15,280 nucleotides of DNA from NCBI GenBank assembly GCA_038872535.1, contig JAVZJY010000029.1, forward strand, positions 1 through 15,280, given 5' to 3'. The notes under the pieces are model-generated. The model was not told the origin of the DNA. It did no database searches and saw only the letters and a program-made list of their open reading frames with translations. Positions 1 through 6,635 of the stretch are shown in pieces. This DNA comes from JASEJA01 sp038872535. Its GTDB lineage: Archaea; Thermoproteota; Bathyarchaeia; Bathyarchaeales; Bathycorpusculaceae. Position numbers and translations under genes: made by a program. How positions within the stretch are numbered: the stretch's first letter is position 1; each line of letters opens with the position of its first letter.

Positions 1-532
1 CTGCTGTGATTTCAGTTTCAAAATTTTCCTTAGCATTTTCCACAAATTCTAAAACGTTTTCAAAGGCATTTTCATAAGCTGGTTTGCAGATTCGATTGTA
101 TGTTTCTTTGTTGTGGGCGTTTAAGCTGACGCTTATCTTGTCCACGCCCGCCTCTTTTAATTCTCTGATAATGTCTCGCCCTTTGTTAATTAGGCATCCT
201 TGTCCGTTAGTGTCTATTCTGATGCTTATGGGTTTGCCATAATAACGCCTTATCCACCTACAAACTTCTAAAAGGCAATCCAGTCTCTCTAAGGGTTCTC
301 CAAAGCCGCAAAAGACAATTTCGCTCCAACTTCTCAAATTTATAACATTCTGGAGCTCCTCTATTATTTCGTTGGTTGAAGGTTCTCTTGATAGTTTGAG
401 GTTGAAGCCGCCGACGCCATCCTTAGAATTTCTTATGCAGAAATAGCAGTTGTTAGAGCACCTATTAGTTATATTTAGATAGAGTTTATTTCTCAACCAG
501 TAAACAGTTTTCGGAGTTTTTGGAATAGGCAT
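1..532 (-). CDS. TatD-linked-type radical SAM protein (3'-truncated by window edge)
   Basis: Reading leftward from ATG 532, the frame is open to the window edge (177 codons); the C-terminus lies outside. The protein begins MPIPKTPKTVYWLRNKLYLN and then carries a CxxxCxxC cluster motif at Cys25, Cys29 and Cys32 (CSNNCYFC). This would bind the [4Fe-4S] cluster that cleaves S-adenosylmethionine. A GVGGFNL stretch (39-45) and FCGFGEP (74-80, the GGEP-like SAM-contact strand) follow, then IRIDTNGQG and VSLNAHNKETY. From memory, this order matches the radical SAM family that accompanies TatD nucleases. The substrate is unknown. The gene is divergent from pyrG and the two may share a palindromic TATA region. 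There is no clear Shine-Dalgarno before the ATG, so it could be leaderless. I am confident about the superfamily and fairly confident about the subfamily. Confidence 0.85.
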   Translation of the reverse strand, partial: MPIPKTPKTVYWLRNKLYLNITNRCSNNCYFCIRNSKDGVGGFNLKLSREPSTNEIIEELQNVINLRSWSEIVFCGFGEPLERLDCLLEVCRWIRRYYGKPISIRIDTNGQGCLINKGRDIIRELKEAGVDKISVSLNAHNKETYNRICKPAYENAFENVLEFVENAKENFETEITA

Positions 533-565
533 CCTTGCTCACTTTGTGAAGGGGTTGATGAAAGG

Positions 566-573
566 ATTTAAAT
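566..573 (+). promoter_or_regulatory. TATA box of pyrG, possibly bidirectional
   Basis: The palindrome ATTTAAAT is preceded by a purine-rich GATGAAAGG stretch resembling a BRE. About 25 bases downstream lies ~595, leaving a ~20-base leader that contains the pyrG ribosome-binding site. The same palindrome read on minus lies about 37 bases upstream of the radical SAM start at 532 and could serve it too. This is a pattern match only. Confidence 0.5.
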
Positions 574-604
574 GCTAATTGTGGTTTTATGGTTTTGTTA
601 TTAC

Positions 605-610
605 GAGGAG
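605..610 (+). promoter_or_regulatory. Ribosome-binding site deciding the pyrG start
   Basis: GAGGAG lies 5 bases before ATG 616. This picks that ATG over an upstream TTG-type start at 589, which lacks such a site and would add nine unconserved residues ahead of the typical MVKYIFVTGG N-terminus. Confidence 0.7.
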
Positions 611-615
611 AAATC

Positions 616-2241
616 ATGGTTAAATACATATTTGTTACAGGCGGCGTATTAAGTTCAGTTGGCAAGGGCATTGTAACTTCTTCTATTGGAAAAATGCTTC
701 AAGCAAGGGGCTTAAAGGTTACTGCCGTAAAAATTGACCCTTACGTGAATGTTGACGCTGGAACAATGAACCCCTACATGCATGGAGAAGTTTACGTAAC
801 AGATGACGGGGGTGAAACTGACCTTGATTTGGGCTGGTATGAACGTTTTCTCGATTTAAACCTAAAAAAAGAAAACAATGTTACTACGGGACTGGTTTAT
901 AGGGCAGTTATTGAAAAAGAACGCCGAGGCGACTTTCTCGGAAGATGCGTCCAAATAGTCCCCCACGTGACAAATGAGATTAAATATCGCATTCGCACAG
1001 TAGCCAAATCTTCAGACGTTGATGTAGTTTTAACCGAAGTTGGCGGCACAGTCGGAGACATTGAGGGCTTGCCCTTCCTCGAGGCTATTCGCCAAATGCG
1101 CTTAGAAGAAGGCTTTGAAAACACATTGTATGTGCATGTAGCCCTAGTTCCCATATTGGATGTTACGAAGGAGATGAAAACCAAACCGTTGCAGCATAGC
1201 GTTAACGAGCTAAGGCGCATCGGTATCCAGCCAGACATTATTGTTGCCCGCTGTTCTGAAATGATTGACTCTGAAACTTTGAGGAAAATAGCCTTGTTTG
1301 GCACAATTCCGGAAAATGCGGTTTTCTGCTCCTACAATGTGGAATCAATTTATCAGGTTCCGTTAATTTTGGATGAGCAGGGAATGGGCAACTTCATATG
1401 CAAAAGGCTTGGCTTTTCAGAAAGCAAACCAGATTTTAAAAGTTGGAAAGAATTCGTAGACGCCATAACAAAGCCGAAATATGAAGTGCGAATAGCCCTT
1501 GTTGGAAAGTATGCTGGATTATCCGACAGCTACGTAAGCATGAACGAAGCCCTCCGCCACGGAGGCGCAGAATGCAAAACAAAAGTTTCAATAGAATATA
1601 TTGAAGCAGAAAAGTTTGAAGAACACCCGGAAAAACTCGAAATTCTCAAGAGTTTTGATGGGATTTTTGTGCCTTACGGTTTTGGTCCAAGAGGCACCGA
1701 AGGAAAAATTATGGCGATAAAATTTGCGAGGGAAAATAACATTCCATTTCTCGGAATATGCTACGGCTTTCAGTTAGCAGTTGTAGAGTTTGCAAGAAAC
1801 GTTTGCGGCTTAAAAGATGCAAACAGCACAGAAATAAACCCAAACTCGCCCCATCCAGTAATTGACTTAATGCCAGAACAGAGAGGAATAGAAATTAAAG
1901 GGGCTACTATGCGTTTGGGCGCCCACAAAATAATCATAAAGCCAAACACTATGGCTTACACGCTTTATAAGGGTGAGGAAATTTATGAGCGCCACCGCCA
2001 CAGATTCGAAGTCAACCTTGACTATTTGGAAAAATTTGAAAAAAATGGCTTAGTATTTTCTGGCAAAAGCGCAGACGGCAGAAGAATGGAAATTTTAGAA
2101 CTGCCAAGCCACTACTTCTTTTTTGCTTCGCAGTTTCATGGCGAATTCAAAAGCCGCCCTGGAAGACCAGACCCAGAATATTATGGCTTTATCAAAGCAT
2201 GCTTAGATAAAAAGTTGGGAAAAGCTAAACCAGAATTTTAG
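616..2241 (+). CDS. pyrG: CTP synthase (glutamine-hydrolysing)
   Basis: This is a 541-residue cytosolic enzyme that makes CTP from UTP, ATP and glutamine, the last step of pyrimidine nucleotide synthesis. The N-terminal synthase domain opens with KYIFVTGGVLSSVGKGI, whose P-loop lysine is Lys17. It also holds the conserved DPYVNVDAGTMNPYMHGEV and EVGGTVGDIE segments. The C-terminal class I glutamine amidotransferase domain (from about residue 300) has nucleophile Cys382 in GICYGFQ and the His508/Glu510 pair in FHGEF. All triad residues are present, and the length is normal for the family. In E. coli the elbow reads GICLGMQ and the final motif FHPEF, so this copy has small local differences. 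The gene is divergent from a radical SAM gene, and its stop overlaps the convergent CBS gene by 4 bases. Identification is very secure. Confidence 0.98.
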   Translation: MVKYIFVTGGVLSSVGKGIVTSSIGKMLQARGLKVTAVKIDPYVNVDAGTMNPYMHGEVYVTDDGGETDLDLGWYERFLDLNLKKENNVTTGLVYRAVIEKERRGDFLGRCVQIVPHVTNEIKYRIRTVAKSSDVDVVLTEVGGTVGDIEGLPFLEAIRQMRLEEGFENTLYVHVALVPILDVTKEMKTKPLQHSVNELRRIGIQPDIIVARCSEMIDSETLRKIALFGTIPENAVFCSYNVESIYQVPLILDEQGMGNFICKRLGFSESKPDFKSWKEFVDAITKPKYEVRIALVGKYAGLSDSYVSMNEALRHGGAECKTKVSIEYIEAEKFEEHPEKLEILKSFDGIFVPYGFGPRGTEGKIMAIKFARENNIPFLGICYGFQLAVVEFARNVCGLKDANSTEINPNSPHPVIDLMPEQRGIEIKGATMRLGAHKIIIKPNTMAYTLYKGEEIYERHRHRFEVNLDYLEKFEKNGLVFSGKSADGRRMEILELPSHYFFFASQFHGEFKSRPGRPDPEYYGFIKACLDKKLGKAKPEF

Positions 2242-2669
2242 TATGTGCGTTTGTGTGGTCTCACAAGTTCTTCTAAAATTGAGAGTAGAGTTGGCATTTT
2301 TGTTACTATGTCTGTGAAGGTTACTATTCCAACAATTTTCTCATTACTCATCACTGGAAGTCGCTTAACTTTTTTCTTTGCCATGAGTTTGGCTGCTTCC
2401 TCTATTGTGGCTGTTTCGCTTATGGTTGTGACTGGGCTTGTCATAATGTGTCTTGCGGTTAGGGTTTCTGGGGCTAGGCATGGCTCCACAAGCCTTCTCA
2501 GTATGTCGCGTTCTGTTATGATGCCAACTGGTCTTTCGCCCTGCACAACTATTATGGAACCTATGTTAAACTTGTTCATTGTGGCAACCACTTCCTTAAC
2601 CGTGGTGTCTGGGCGCACAACTTTCACTTCTTTTGACATAACATCTCTAACAAGGATTATGCTTGCCAT
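2238..2669 (-). CDS. Protein with two tandem CBS domains
   Basis: This 143-residue soluble protein consists almost entirely of a CBS pair (Bateman module). CBS1 spans about residues 8-62, beginning VRDVMSKEV and ending GIITERDILRR. CBS2 spans about 74-127, beginning ARHIMTSPV and ending GIVTFTDIV. Both repeats keep the T-x-x-D adenosyl/phosphate contact (Thr52/Asp55 and Thr117/Asp120), so binding of AMP, ATP or SAM is likely. With no fused enzyme domain it is probably a ligand-sensing regulator in trans; the partner is unknown. ATG 2669 is used; another Met at residue 11 would cut into the first repeat. The gene converges on pyrG with a 4-base overlap of the stop codons. A role in nucleotide sensing next to pyrG is tempting but unproven. 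Confidence 0.92.
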   Translation of the reverse strand: MASIILVRDVMSKEVKVVRPDTTVKEVVATMNKFNIGSIIVVQGERPVGIITERDILRRLVEPCLAPETLTARHIMTSPVTTISETATIEEAAKLMAKKKVKRLPVMSNEKIVGIVTFTDIVTKMPTLLSILEELVRPHKRTY

Positions 2670-2783
2670 CCAATTTACGCTCCAAACTTTTCCCTAACCA
2701 TTTAAGATACTATGCTTTATTTGTTTTGGTGAAATGGCGATTTCCAAAATGCATATTAGAAAACTTGAACTTTATAAAAAAGC

Positions 2784-3569
2784 ATGAGCAATTGGACTAA
2801 GAAGCTTTTCATCAAAAATTCTAACCTTTTCCTAAAGTTTTTAAACGAGAGGTGGTCTCGAACCGAGGAAGTTGTAAACGGCATGGTTAAAGTGCTCAGC
2901 GGTTTCGGCATCACAAAGGGCAATTTGCTTGATTTGTGCTGTGGAAATGGACGAATTTGCATAAACATGGCTAAGAGAGGATTTAGGGCTGTTGGAGTGG
3001 ACATCTCTAAAGCTTTTTTAGAAGATGCAAAAAGAAAGGCTGAGGAGCATAAAGTTTCAAACATGGTGACTTTTCTGGAAGGCGACGTAAGAAGGCTTAA
3101 AGGGGTTGTTGGAAAAATTCAGCAGCCTTTTGATGTTGTTGTTAATGCTTGGACTTCGATTGGCTATTTCTCCCAAAAAGATGACCTTAAAATTTTTAGA
3201 CAAGCAAGGGAACTTTCGAAAGAAAATGCTGTATTGCTTATAGCTGAAACCATGCACACTGAGCTTCTAGCCGTTAAATTTGTCCCTACAAGTTATGGAG
3301 AAGTGGATGACATAGTGTTGTTAGAAAGCAGAAACTATGACCTTACCACATCCCAGTTAAAGACTGCTTGGACCTTTTACAAAAAATGCAGAGAAAATTT
3401 GGAGTTTATTGACAAGGTAGCGTATGAAATCCACGTTTACAGCCCAAGCGAACTCTCAGCACTTCTCAGAAAGGCTGGATGGGAGCCCATAGCATTTTAT
3501 GGAAGCTTTTCAACCCTTCAGCCAATGAGTCCATTCACAAGTTTGAATTTGGTGGCTAAGGCAAAATGA
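2784..3569 (+). CDS. Class I SAM-dependent methyltransferase
   Basis: This 261-residue protein has a Rossmann-type methyltransferase fold. Motif I is LLDLCCGNGRICI (about 48-60; the usual form is LDLGCGTG, here with CCGNG). The acidic end of beta-2 is Asp73 in AVGVDIS. A GD pair in FLEGDVRRL (100-101) probably contacts the adenine, and FDVVVNAWTSIGYF (116-129) corresponds to motif IV. A helical N-terminus precedes the fold and a substrate-recognition part follows (about 160-225). The substrate cannot be told from sequence; small molecule, protein and RNA are all possible. ATG 2784 is kept because the N-terminal helices look native, though no good ribosome-binding site is visible. Its TGA stop overlaps the ATG of the next gene (ATGA), which suggests translational coupling with the HExxH protein. 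Confidence 0.9.
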   Translation: MSNWTKKLFIKNSNLFLKFLNERWSRTEEVVNGMVKVLSGFGITKGNLLDLCCGNGRICINMAKRGFRAVGVDISKAFLEDAKRKAEEHKVSNMVTFLEGDVRRLKGVVGKIQQPFDVVVNAWTSIGYFSQKDDLKIFRQARELSKENAVLLIAETMHTELLAVKFVPTSYGEVDDIVLLESRNYDLTTSQLKTAWTFYKKCRENLEFIDKVAYEIHVYSPSELSALLRKAGWEPIAFYGSFSTLQPMSPFTSLNLVAKAK

Positions 3570-4075
3570 ACGAAGGCAATTCGGCAACCATTGAAAGTTT
3601 TCGTAATCGTTTAGAAAATGCTAAAAGTTACGGGGAAGTTTGGGAAATCGTCAAAGACACAGTGTACTTCTCATTGCACAAACGCAGAGGCGGAATGATG
3701 CTTTTTCTTGAGGACTTACCCATTCAGCTTGGAGCCTATCATCCCTTCGGAACAAACAACATAGTCTTAAACAGACGCCTAATTCACATAGTTGAGGTTG
3801 CGCTTAATTCAAAGCGTGTTGTAAACGCTTTGGTTTATAATTTGTTGTTACATGAGTATTTGCATGCTTTAGGCGAGTTTTCAGAGGTCGTAGTCAGAGA
3901 GTTGGTTTATGAAGTTGCAAAGAAATGTTTTGGCGAAGACCACATTGCCTCTGTTATTGCTAAAAAAAGTCCTTGGGCTCTACTTAAAGGAATTCCACTG
4001 GAGGCTGTTAATGTTCCAAGGCGGGTTATGGAGATAGTTAAGGATTTTGAGAAAACGGACAAGTACATAATTTAA
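3566..4075 (+). CDS. Uncharacterised protein with HExxHxxGE zinc-protease-like motif
   Basis: I do not recognise this 169-residue protein as a named family. Its key feature is HEYLHALGE: His96, Glu97, His100, Gly103 and Glu104, the HExxH signature of gluzincin/metzincin zinc hydrolases. It sits in a predicted helix after a hydrophobic stretch (VVNALVYNLLL). Further acids (Glu107, Glu112) and His126 are candidates for a third metal ligand. An upstream PFGTNNIVLNRRLI (60-73) could be the edge-strand region that precedes the active-site helix in minimal proteases. There is no signal peptide or membrane segment, so it should be cytoplasmic. It shares a 4-base ATGA overlap with the upstream methyltransferase and is probably made with it. 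Peptidase activity is inference; other HExxH proteins are not proteases. Confidence 0.75.
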   Translation: MNEGNSATIESFRNRLENAKSYGEVWEIVKDTVYFSLHKRRGGMMLFLEDLPIQLGAYHPFGTNNIVLNRRLIHIVEVALNSKRVVNALVYNLLLHEYLHALGEFSEVVVRELVYEVAKKCFGEDHIASVIAKKSPWALLKGIPLEAVNVPRRVMEIVKDFEKTDKYII

Positions 4076-4117
4076 AGCCTAAATTTTTGAACGCTCAATA
4101 TATTGGCAGTGATTAGT

Positions 4118-4990
4118 ATGCACATTGAAGGAATTGGCAAGTTTAAAGAGAATCCATACAAGAAAGACGGTAAGGCTTTAGTTAGCAAAGTGGGCAATGT
4201 TAAAAATCTGAAAGAAAGCATTTTAAAGGCTGTAGATTTGATTGGCGGCTTCAACAAAATTGTCAAAAAGGGCGACGAAATATGGCTGAAACCAAACTTC
4301 AACACTGCCGATCCACCGCCTGCTTCAAGTGACCCAGAATTTGTTAAGGCTGTTATTGAGCTCTTGTTTGAGCATGGTGCTGCAAGGGTGATTCTCGGCG
4401 AATCCTCGATGCTTTCGCTTTCAGCCAGAAAAGTTTTGACAGAAACTGGGATGATTGCGAAGGCTGAGGAGGCTGGCGCAGAAATTGTGTTTTTTGATGA
4501 GGGAAAATGGGTGAAAGTCGCTACTGGCGGCAGATACCTTAAAGAGGTGAGTTTGCCAGAAACTGCCTTAAAGGCTGAAAAGCTTGTTTATGTTTGTTGT
4601 ATGAAAACCCATAAGTGGGCGAAGTTCACTTTAAGTCTAAAACTTGCTGTTGGCTTTATGAAGCCAAGCGAGAGAATGATGCTTCATGCAAGGCATTTGG
4701 AAGAGAAAATTGCGGATTTGAACTTGGCTGTAAACCCAAACTTAATAATTATGGATGGAAGAAAATGCTTCATAAACGGTGGACCAGCCAACGGCGAAAT
4801 ACGAGAACCAGGTGTAATTTTTGCATCTGGAGACCGTATAGCCATAGATGTTGAAGCATTAAAAATCATTCAAAGCTATGAAGGCTCAAGCCTCACACAA
4901 AACCCTTGGAGTTACGCGCAGATTCGCAGAGCTGTTGAGTTGGGAATAGGCGTAAAAGATGAAAGAGATTACGCTGTCATCGCCCAATAA
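4118..4990 (+). CDS. DUF362 domain-containing protein
   Basis: This 290-residue protein matches the DUF362 pattern. An early segment with GDEIWLKPNFN is followed by ADPPPASSDPEFVKAVIELL, then GAARVILGESS. The hallmark KTHKWAKFTLSLKLAVGFMKP contains Lys163-Thr-His165. NLIIMDGRKCFINGGPANG and SGDRIAIDVEAL come later. The family's biochemical role is unknown; some members carry ferredoxin-type CxxCxxC clusters, which this one lacks. ATG 4118 was chosen. TTG 4103 and GTG 4109 lie in frame just upstream, and no clear ribosome-binding site decides between them. A TTTAAA at about 4074 could be a TATA box giving a near-leaderless mRNA. The gene follows the HExxH gene after 42 bases and converges on the HD gene, 17 bases apart. 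Confidence 0.9.
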   Translation: MHIEGIGKFKENPYKKDGKALVSKVGNVKNLKESILKAVDLIGGFNKIVKKGDEIWLKPNFNTADPPPASSDPEFVKAVIELLFEHGAARVILGESSMLSLSARKVLTETGMIAKAEEAGAEIVFFDEGKWVKVATGGRYLKEVSLPETALKAEKLVYVCCMKTHKWAKFTLSLKLAVGFMKPSERMMLHARHLEEKIADLNLAVNPNLIIMDGRKCFINGGPANGEIREPGVIFASGDRIAIDVEALKIIQSYEGSSLTQNPWSYAQIRRAVELGIGVKDERDYAVIAQ

Positions 4991-5007
4991 GGAACGGCAG
5001 CTAATTT

Positions 5008-5562
5008 TCATAAACCTATTTCATTGGCTATGCTTTTTAATCCATTTAGGGCTATTTCAAAGAAAACCTCTCTTGGAATGCCAATTTCTTCGCAGACGAG
5101 AATTCTTTCTCTTTCTGCCCCTCTTGCAAAATCTTTATCCTTAAACTTTTTTGCGACAGTTTCAACTTTAACGTCAGCCAATTTTTTGGAAGGCATAACT
5201 AAAGCGCATGCCACGAGCAAACCAGAAATGGCGTCGCTGGCGATTAATGCTTTTTCCATGCGGCTTTCTGGCATTATGCCCGTATGCTTAAAATTGTGGG
5301 TTTTTATAGACTTTATCATGTCATCTGGCACTAGTCCCTTGAGGATTTCTTCAGCTAAGAGGCTATGTTTTTCTGGTGTTGCCTCTGTTTTTTCATAATC
5401 AATGTCATGTAATAAACCGATCAAGCCCCAAATTTCTTCGTTTTCTCCGAAATGTCTTGCAAGGCTTCGCATTATGGCTTCAACAGCAAGCATGTGATAA
5501 ACAACATTTCTCTTTGAAACATTCTTCTTAACTAAATTGAGAGCCTCATTCCGTGTTAGCAT
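5008..5562 (-). CDS. HD-domain protein, putative metal-dependent phosphohydrolase
   Basis: This 184-residue cytosolic protein has the HD-domain ligand set in order: His23 (VVYHMLAVE), His52-Asp53 (GLLHDIDYE), His66 (EKHSLLAEE), His88 (SIKTHNFKH) and Asp109 (LIASDAISGL). HD proteins hydrolyse phosphate esters of nucleotides or related compounds, often using one or two metals; the substrate here is unknown. The C-terminal part (about 120-184) is helical and ends without other domains. ATG 5562 is preceded by GGTGA at 5569-5573 with 6 bases between, so the start is secure. It lies 48 bases downstream of the radical SAM gene on the same strand but also has its own TATA-like box, so it may be transcribed both ways. 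The pair need not be functionally linked. Confidence 0.9.
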   Translation of the reverse strand: MLTRNEALNLVKKNVSKRNVVYHMLAVEAIMRSLARHFGENEEIWGLIGLLHDIDYEKTEATPEKHSLLAEEILKGLVPDDMIKSIKTHNFKHTGIMPESRMEKALIASDAISGLLVACALVMPSKKLADVKVETVAKKFKDKDFARGAERERILVCEEIGIPREVFFEIALNGLKSIANEIGL

Positions 5563-5602
5563 TGGGCTTCACCTTGAACCCTTTTAATGTAGATTGGCTT
5601 CT

Positions 5603-5610
5603 CTTTTATA
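5603..5610 (-). promoter_or_regulatory. TATA box for the HD-domain gene
   Basis: On the minus strand TATAAAAG begins immediately after the stop codon of the upstream radical SAM gene. Twenty-five bases on gives a start site near 5582, leaving a ~20-base leader that holds the GGTGA ribosome-binding site at 5569-5573. Spacing fits archaeal promoters; not proven. Confidence 0.45.
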
Positions 5611-6516
5611 CTATTCGAATTCTCCATACATTTGGTTTGGAGCCAAAATTTCAGGATACTTATCTCGAAGCAAGAGGCGCATGGCATAACATAAATGGCA
5701 AGCGTCAGCATAAACCTCACCATGTGGCAAATCGAACTTTTCAACCAAAGCCACTGGACCACCACGAACCAAAGGCTCAATAATGGCGTGTTCGTATGGA
5801 TTAAACTCTTCAATTATTTTCGAGAACGGTTTCTGCCAAGCATTGCCAATGGAAACGCCTTGGCAAACGTGAACAAACCCTAAAGGGTCTATGTGCACCC
5901 TTTCTTGTTTAGTGAAGTCTTCGTATTGGCATTTTGTGAACTCACGCCAAGACTTTTTGCTTGCTTTTTCGGTTAGTTTGGAATAGGCTCTGCCCTTATA
6001 CATTAGTTCCCAGAGTCCAACTTTTGCTCCTTCAATTTCGTTTGGGCATGTAACTTCGGCTTGCGGATATTTTACGGCGAGAATTTCAGTCTTAATGTTC
6101 AGGGCTTTTGCAGCCTTCACAGCATTTTGAACTTCTTTTGTTTCCCAGCTTTCGCCGTGGTATGGGTCGCTGCTTAAGGTCAGTTCGATGTTTTTGTTTT
6201 TCGCTATTGGAGTTAACCATTCTATGGCGTCTTCTTTGCATGTAGCCCAATAACAATTTGAAAGAATCTCCACACGAAAGCCCATGTTAACTGCTTCTTC
6301 GGTGGCTTTAACCATTATTGGATAATAGAGGAATGGTTCTCCGCCTTCAACTGCAATGTAATCCACTGTTTCCAGTTTCTTTGCCTCTCTTAAAATATTC
6401 CTTATCTGTTCGAGAGTGAATGTTCCCTTTGCTTTGGGGCTGCCCCAGACGAAACAGTGGTCACATTCTAAATCGCATCTGTATGTGAGGAGAAAGTGAA
6501 CGCCTTTCAAATTCAA
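5611..6516 (-). CDS. Radical SAM protein with SPASM-like C-terminal cysteines
   Basis: This 301-residue protein begins MNLKGVHFLLTYRCDLECDH. It binds the SAM-cleaving [4Fe-4S] cluster through Cys14, Cys18 and Cys21 (CxxxCxxC). GGEPF follows at 58-62, and LSNCYWATCK adds Cys88 and Cys93. The C-terminal third has Cys196, then VHIDPLGFVHVCQGVSIGN with Cys218, then DACHLC with Cys273 and Cys276. This resembles a SPASM/Twitch auxiliary cluster arrangement, seen in enzymes that modify peptides or act as anaerobic maturases. No precursor peptide is evident nearby, and the substrate is unknown. No in-frame ATG exists near the start: TTG 6516 is used, with a second TTG at 6510 possible. An inverted repeat 28-41 bases upstream may be an operator. 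The HD gene follows 48 bases downstream. Confidence 0.87.
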   Translation of the reverse strand: MNLKGVHFLLTYRCDLECDHCFVWGSPKAKGTFTLEQIRNILREAKKLETVDYIAVEGGEPFLYYPIMVKATEEAVNMGFRVEILSNCYWATCKEDAIEWLTPIAKNKNIELTLSSDPYHGESWETKEVQNAVKAAKALNIKTEILAVKYPQAEVTCPNEIEGAKVGLWELMYKGRAYSKLTEKASKKSWREFTKCQYEDFTKQERVHIDPLGFVHVCQGVSIGNAWQKPFSKIIEEFNPYEHAIIEPLVRGGPVALVEKFDLPHGEVYADACHLCYAMRLLLRDKYPEILAPNQMYGEFE

Positions 6517-6544
6517 TAAGTTGCACCGATTAAATGTTATCGTT

Positions 6545-6557
6545 TTAACATAGTTAA
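6545..6557. promoter_or_regulatory. Inverted repeat TTAAC-ATA-GTTAA, operator-like
   Basis: This is a perfect 5-base inverted repeat with a 3-base spacer between the divergent radical SAM and flippase-like genes. A near-copy with one mismatch in the right arm, and sharing flanking bases, occurs at 13671-13683 upstream of the VOC gene. It could be a binding site for a dimeric regulator; no such regulator has been identified. Confidence 0.35.
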
Positions 6558-6588
6558 GTTTTGTTTAAAACGGCTGATTTGGGTAAAA

Positions 6589-6595
6589 TATATAA
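6589..6595 (+). promoter_or_regulatory. TATA box for the flippase-like gene
   Basis: TATATAA preceded by GGGTAAAA lies 41 bases ahead of ATG 6636. The expected start site is near 6617, giving a short leader. It is the best TATA match in the window. Confidence 0.55.
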
Positions 6596-6635
6596 TGTGC
6601 TCTGAATCTTTTGCTGTGAATGTTGAGTGCCTTTC

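Noticed and set aside
897..1304. Long open frame antisense to pyrG
   Set aside because: It is a shadow of the strongly conserved CTP synthase frame with no recognisable domain.
2771..2778. TTTATAAA as a TATA box for the methyltransferase gene
   Set aside because: It is only 6-13 bases before ATG 2784, so transcription would begin inside the gene, and the N-terminal helices encoded there look genuine.
2851..2868. tRNA T-arm-like string (GGTTCGAGACC on minus)
   Set aside because: No acceptor stem, anticodon arm or D-arm around it; it lies inside the methyltransferase coding frame.
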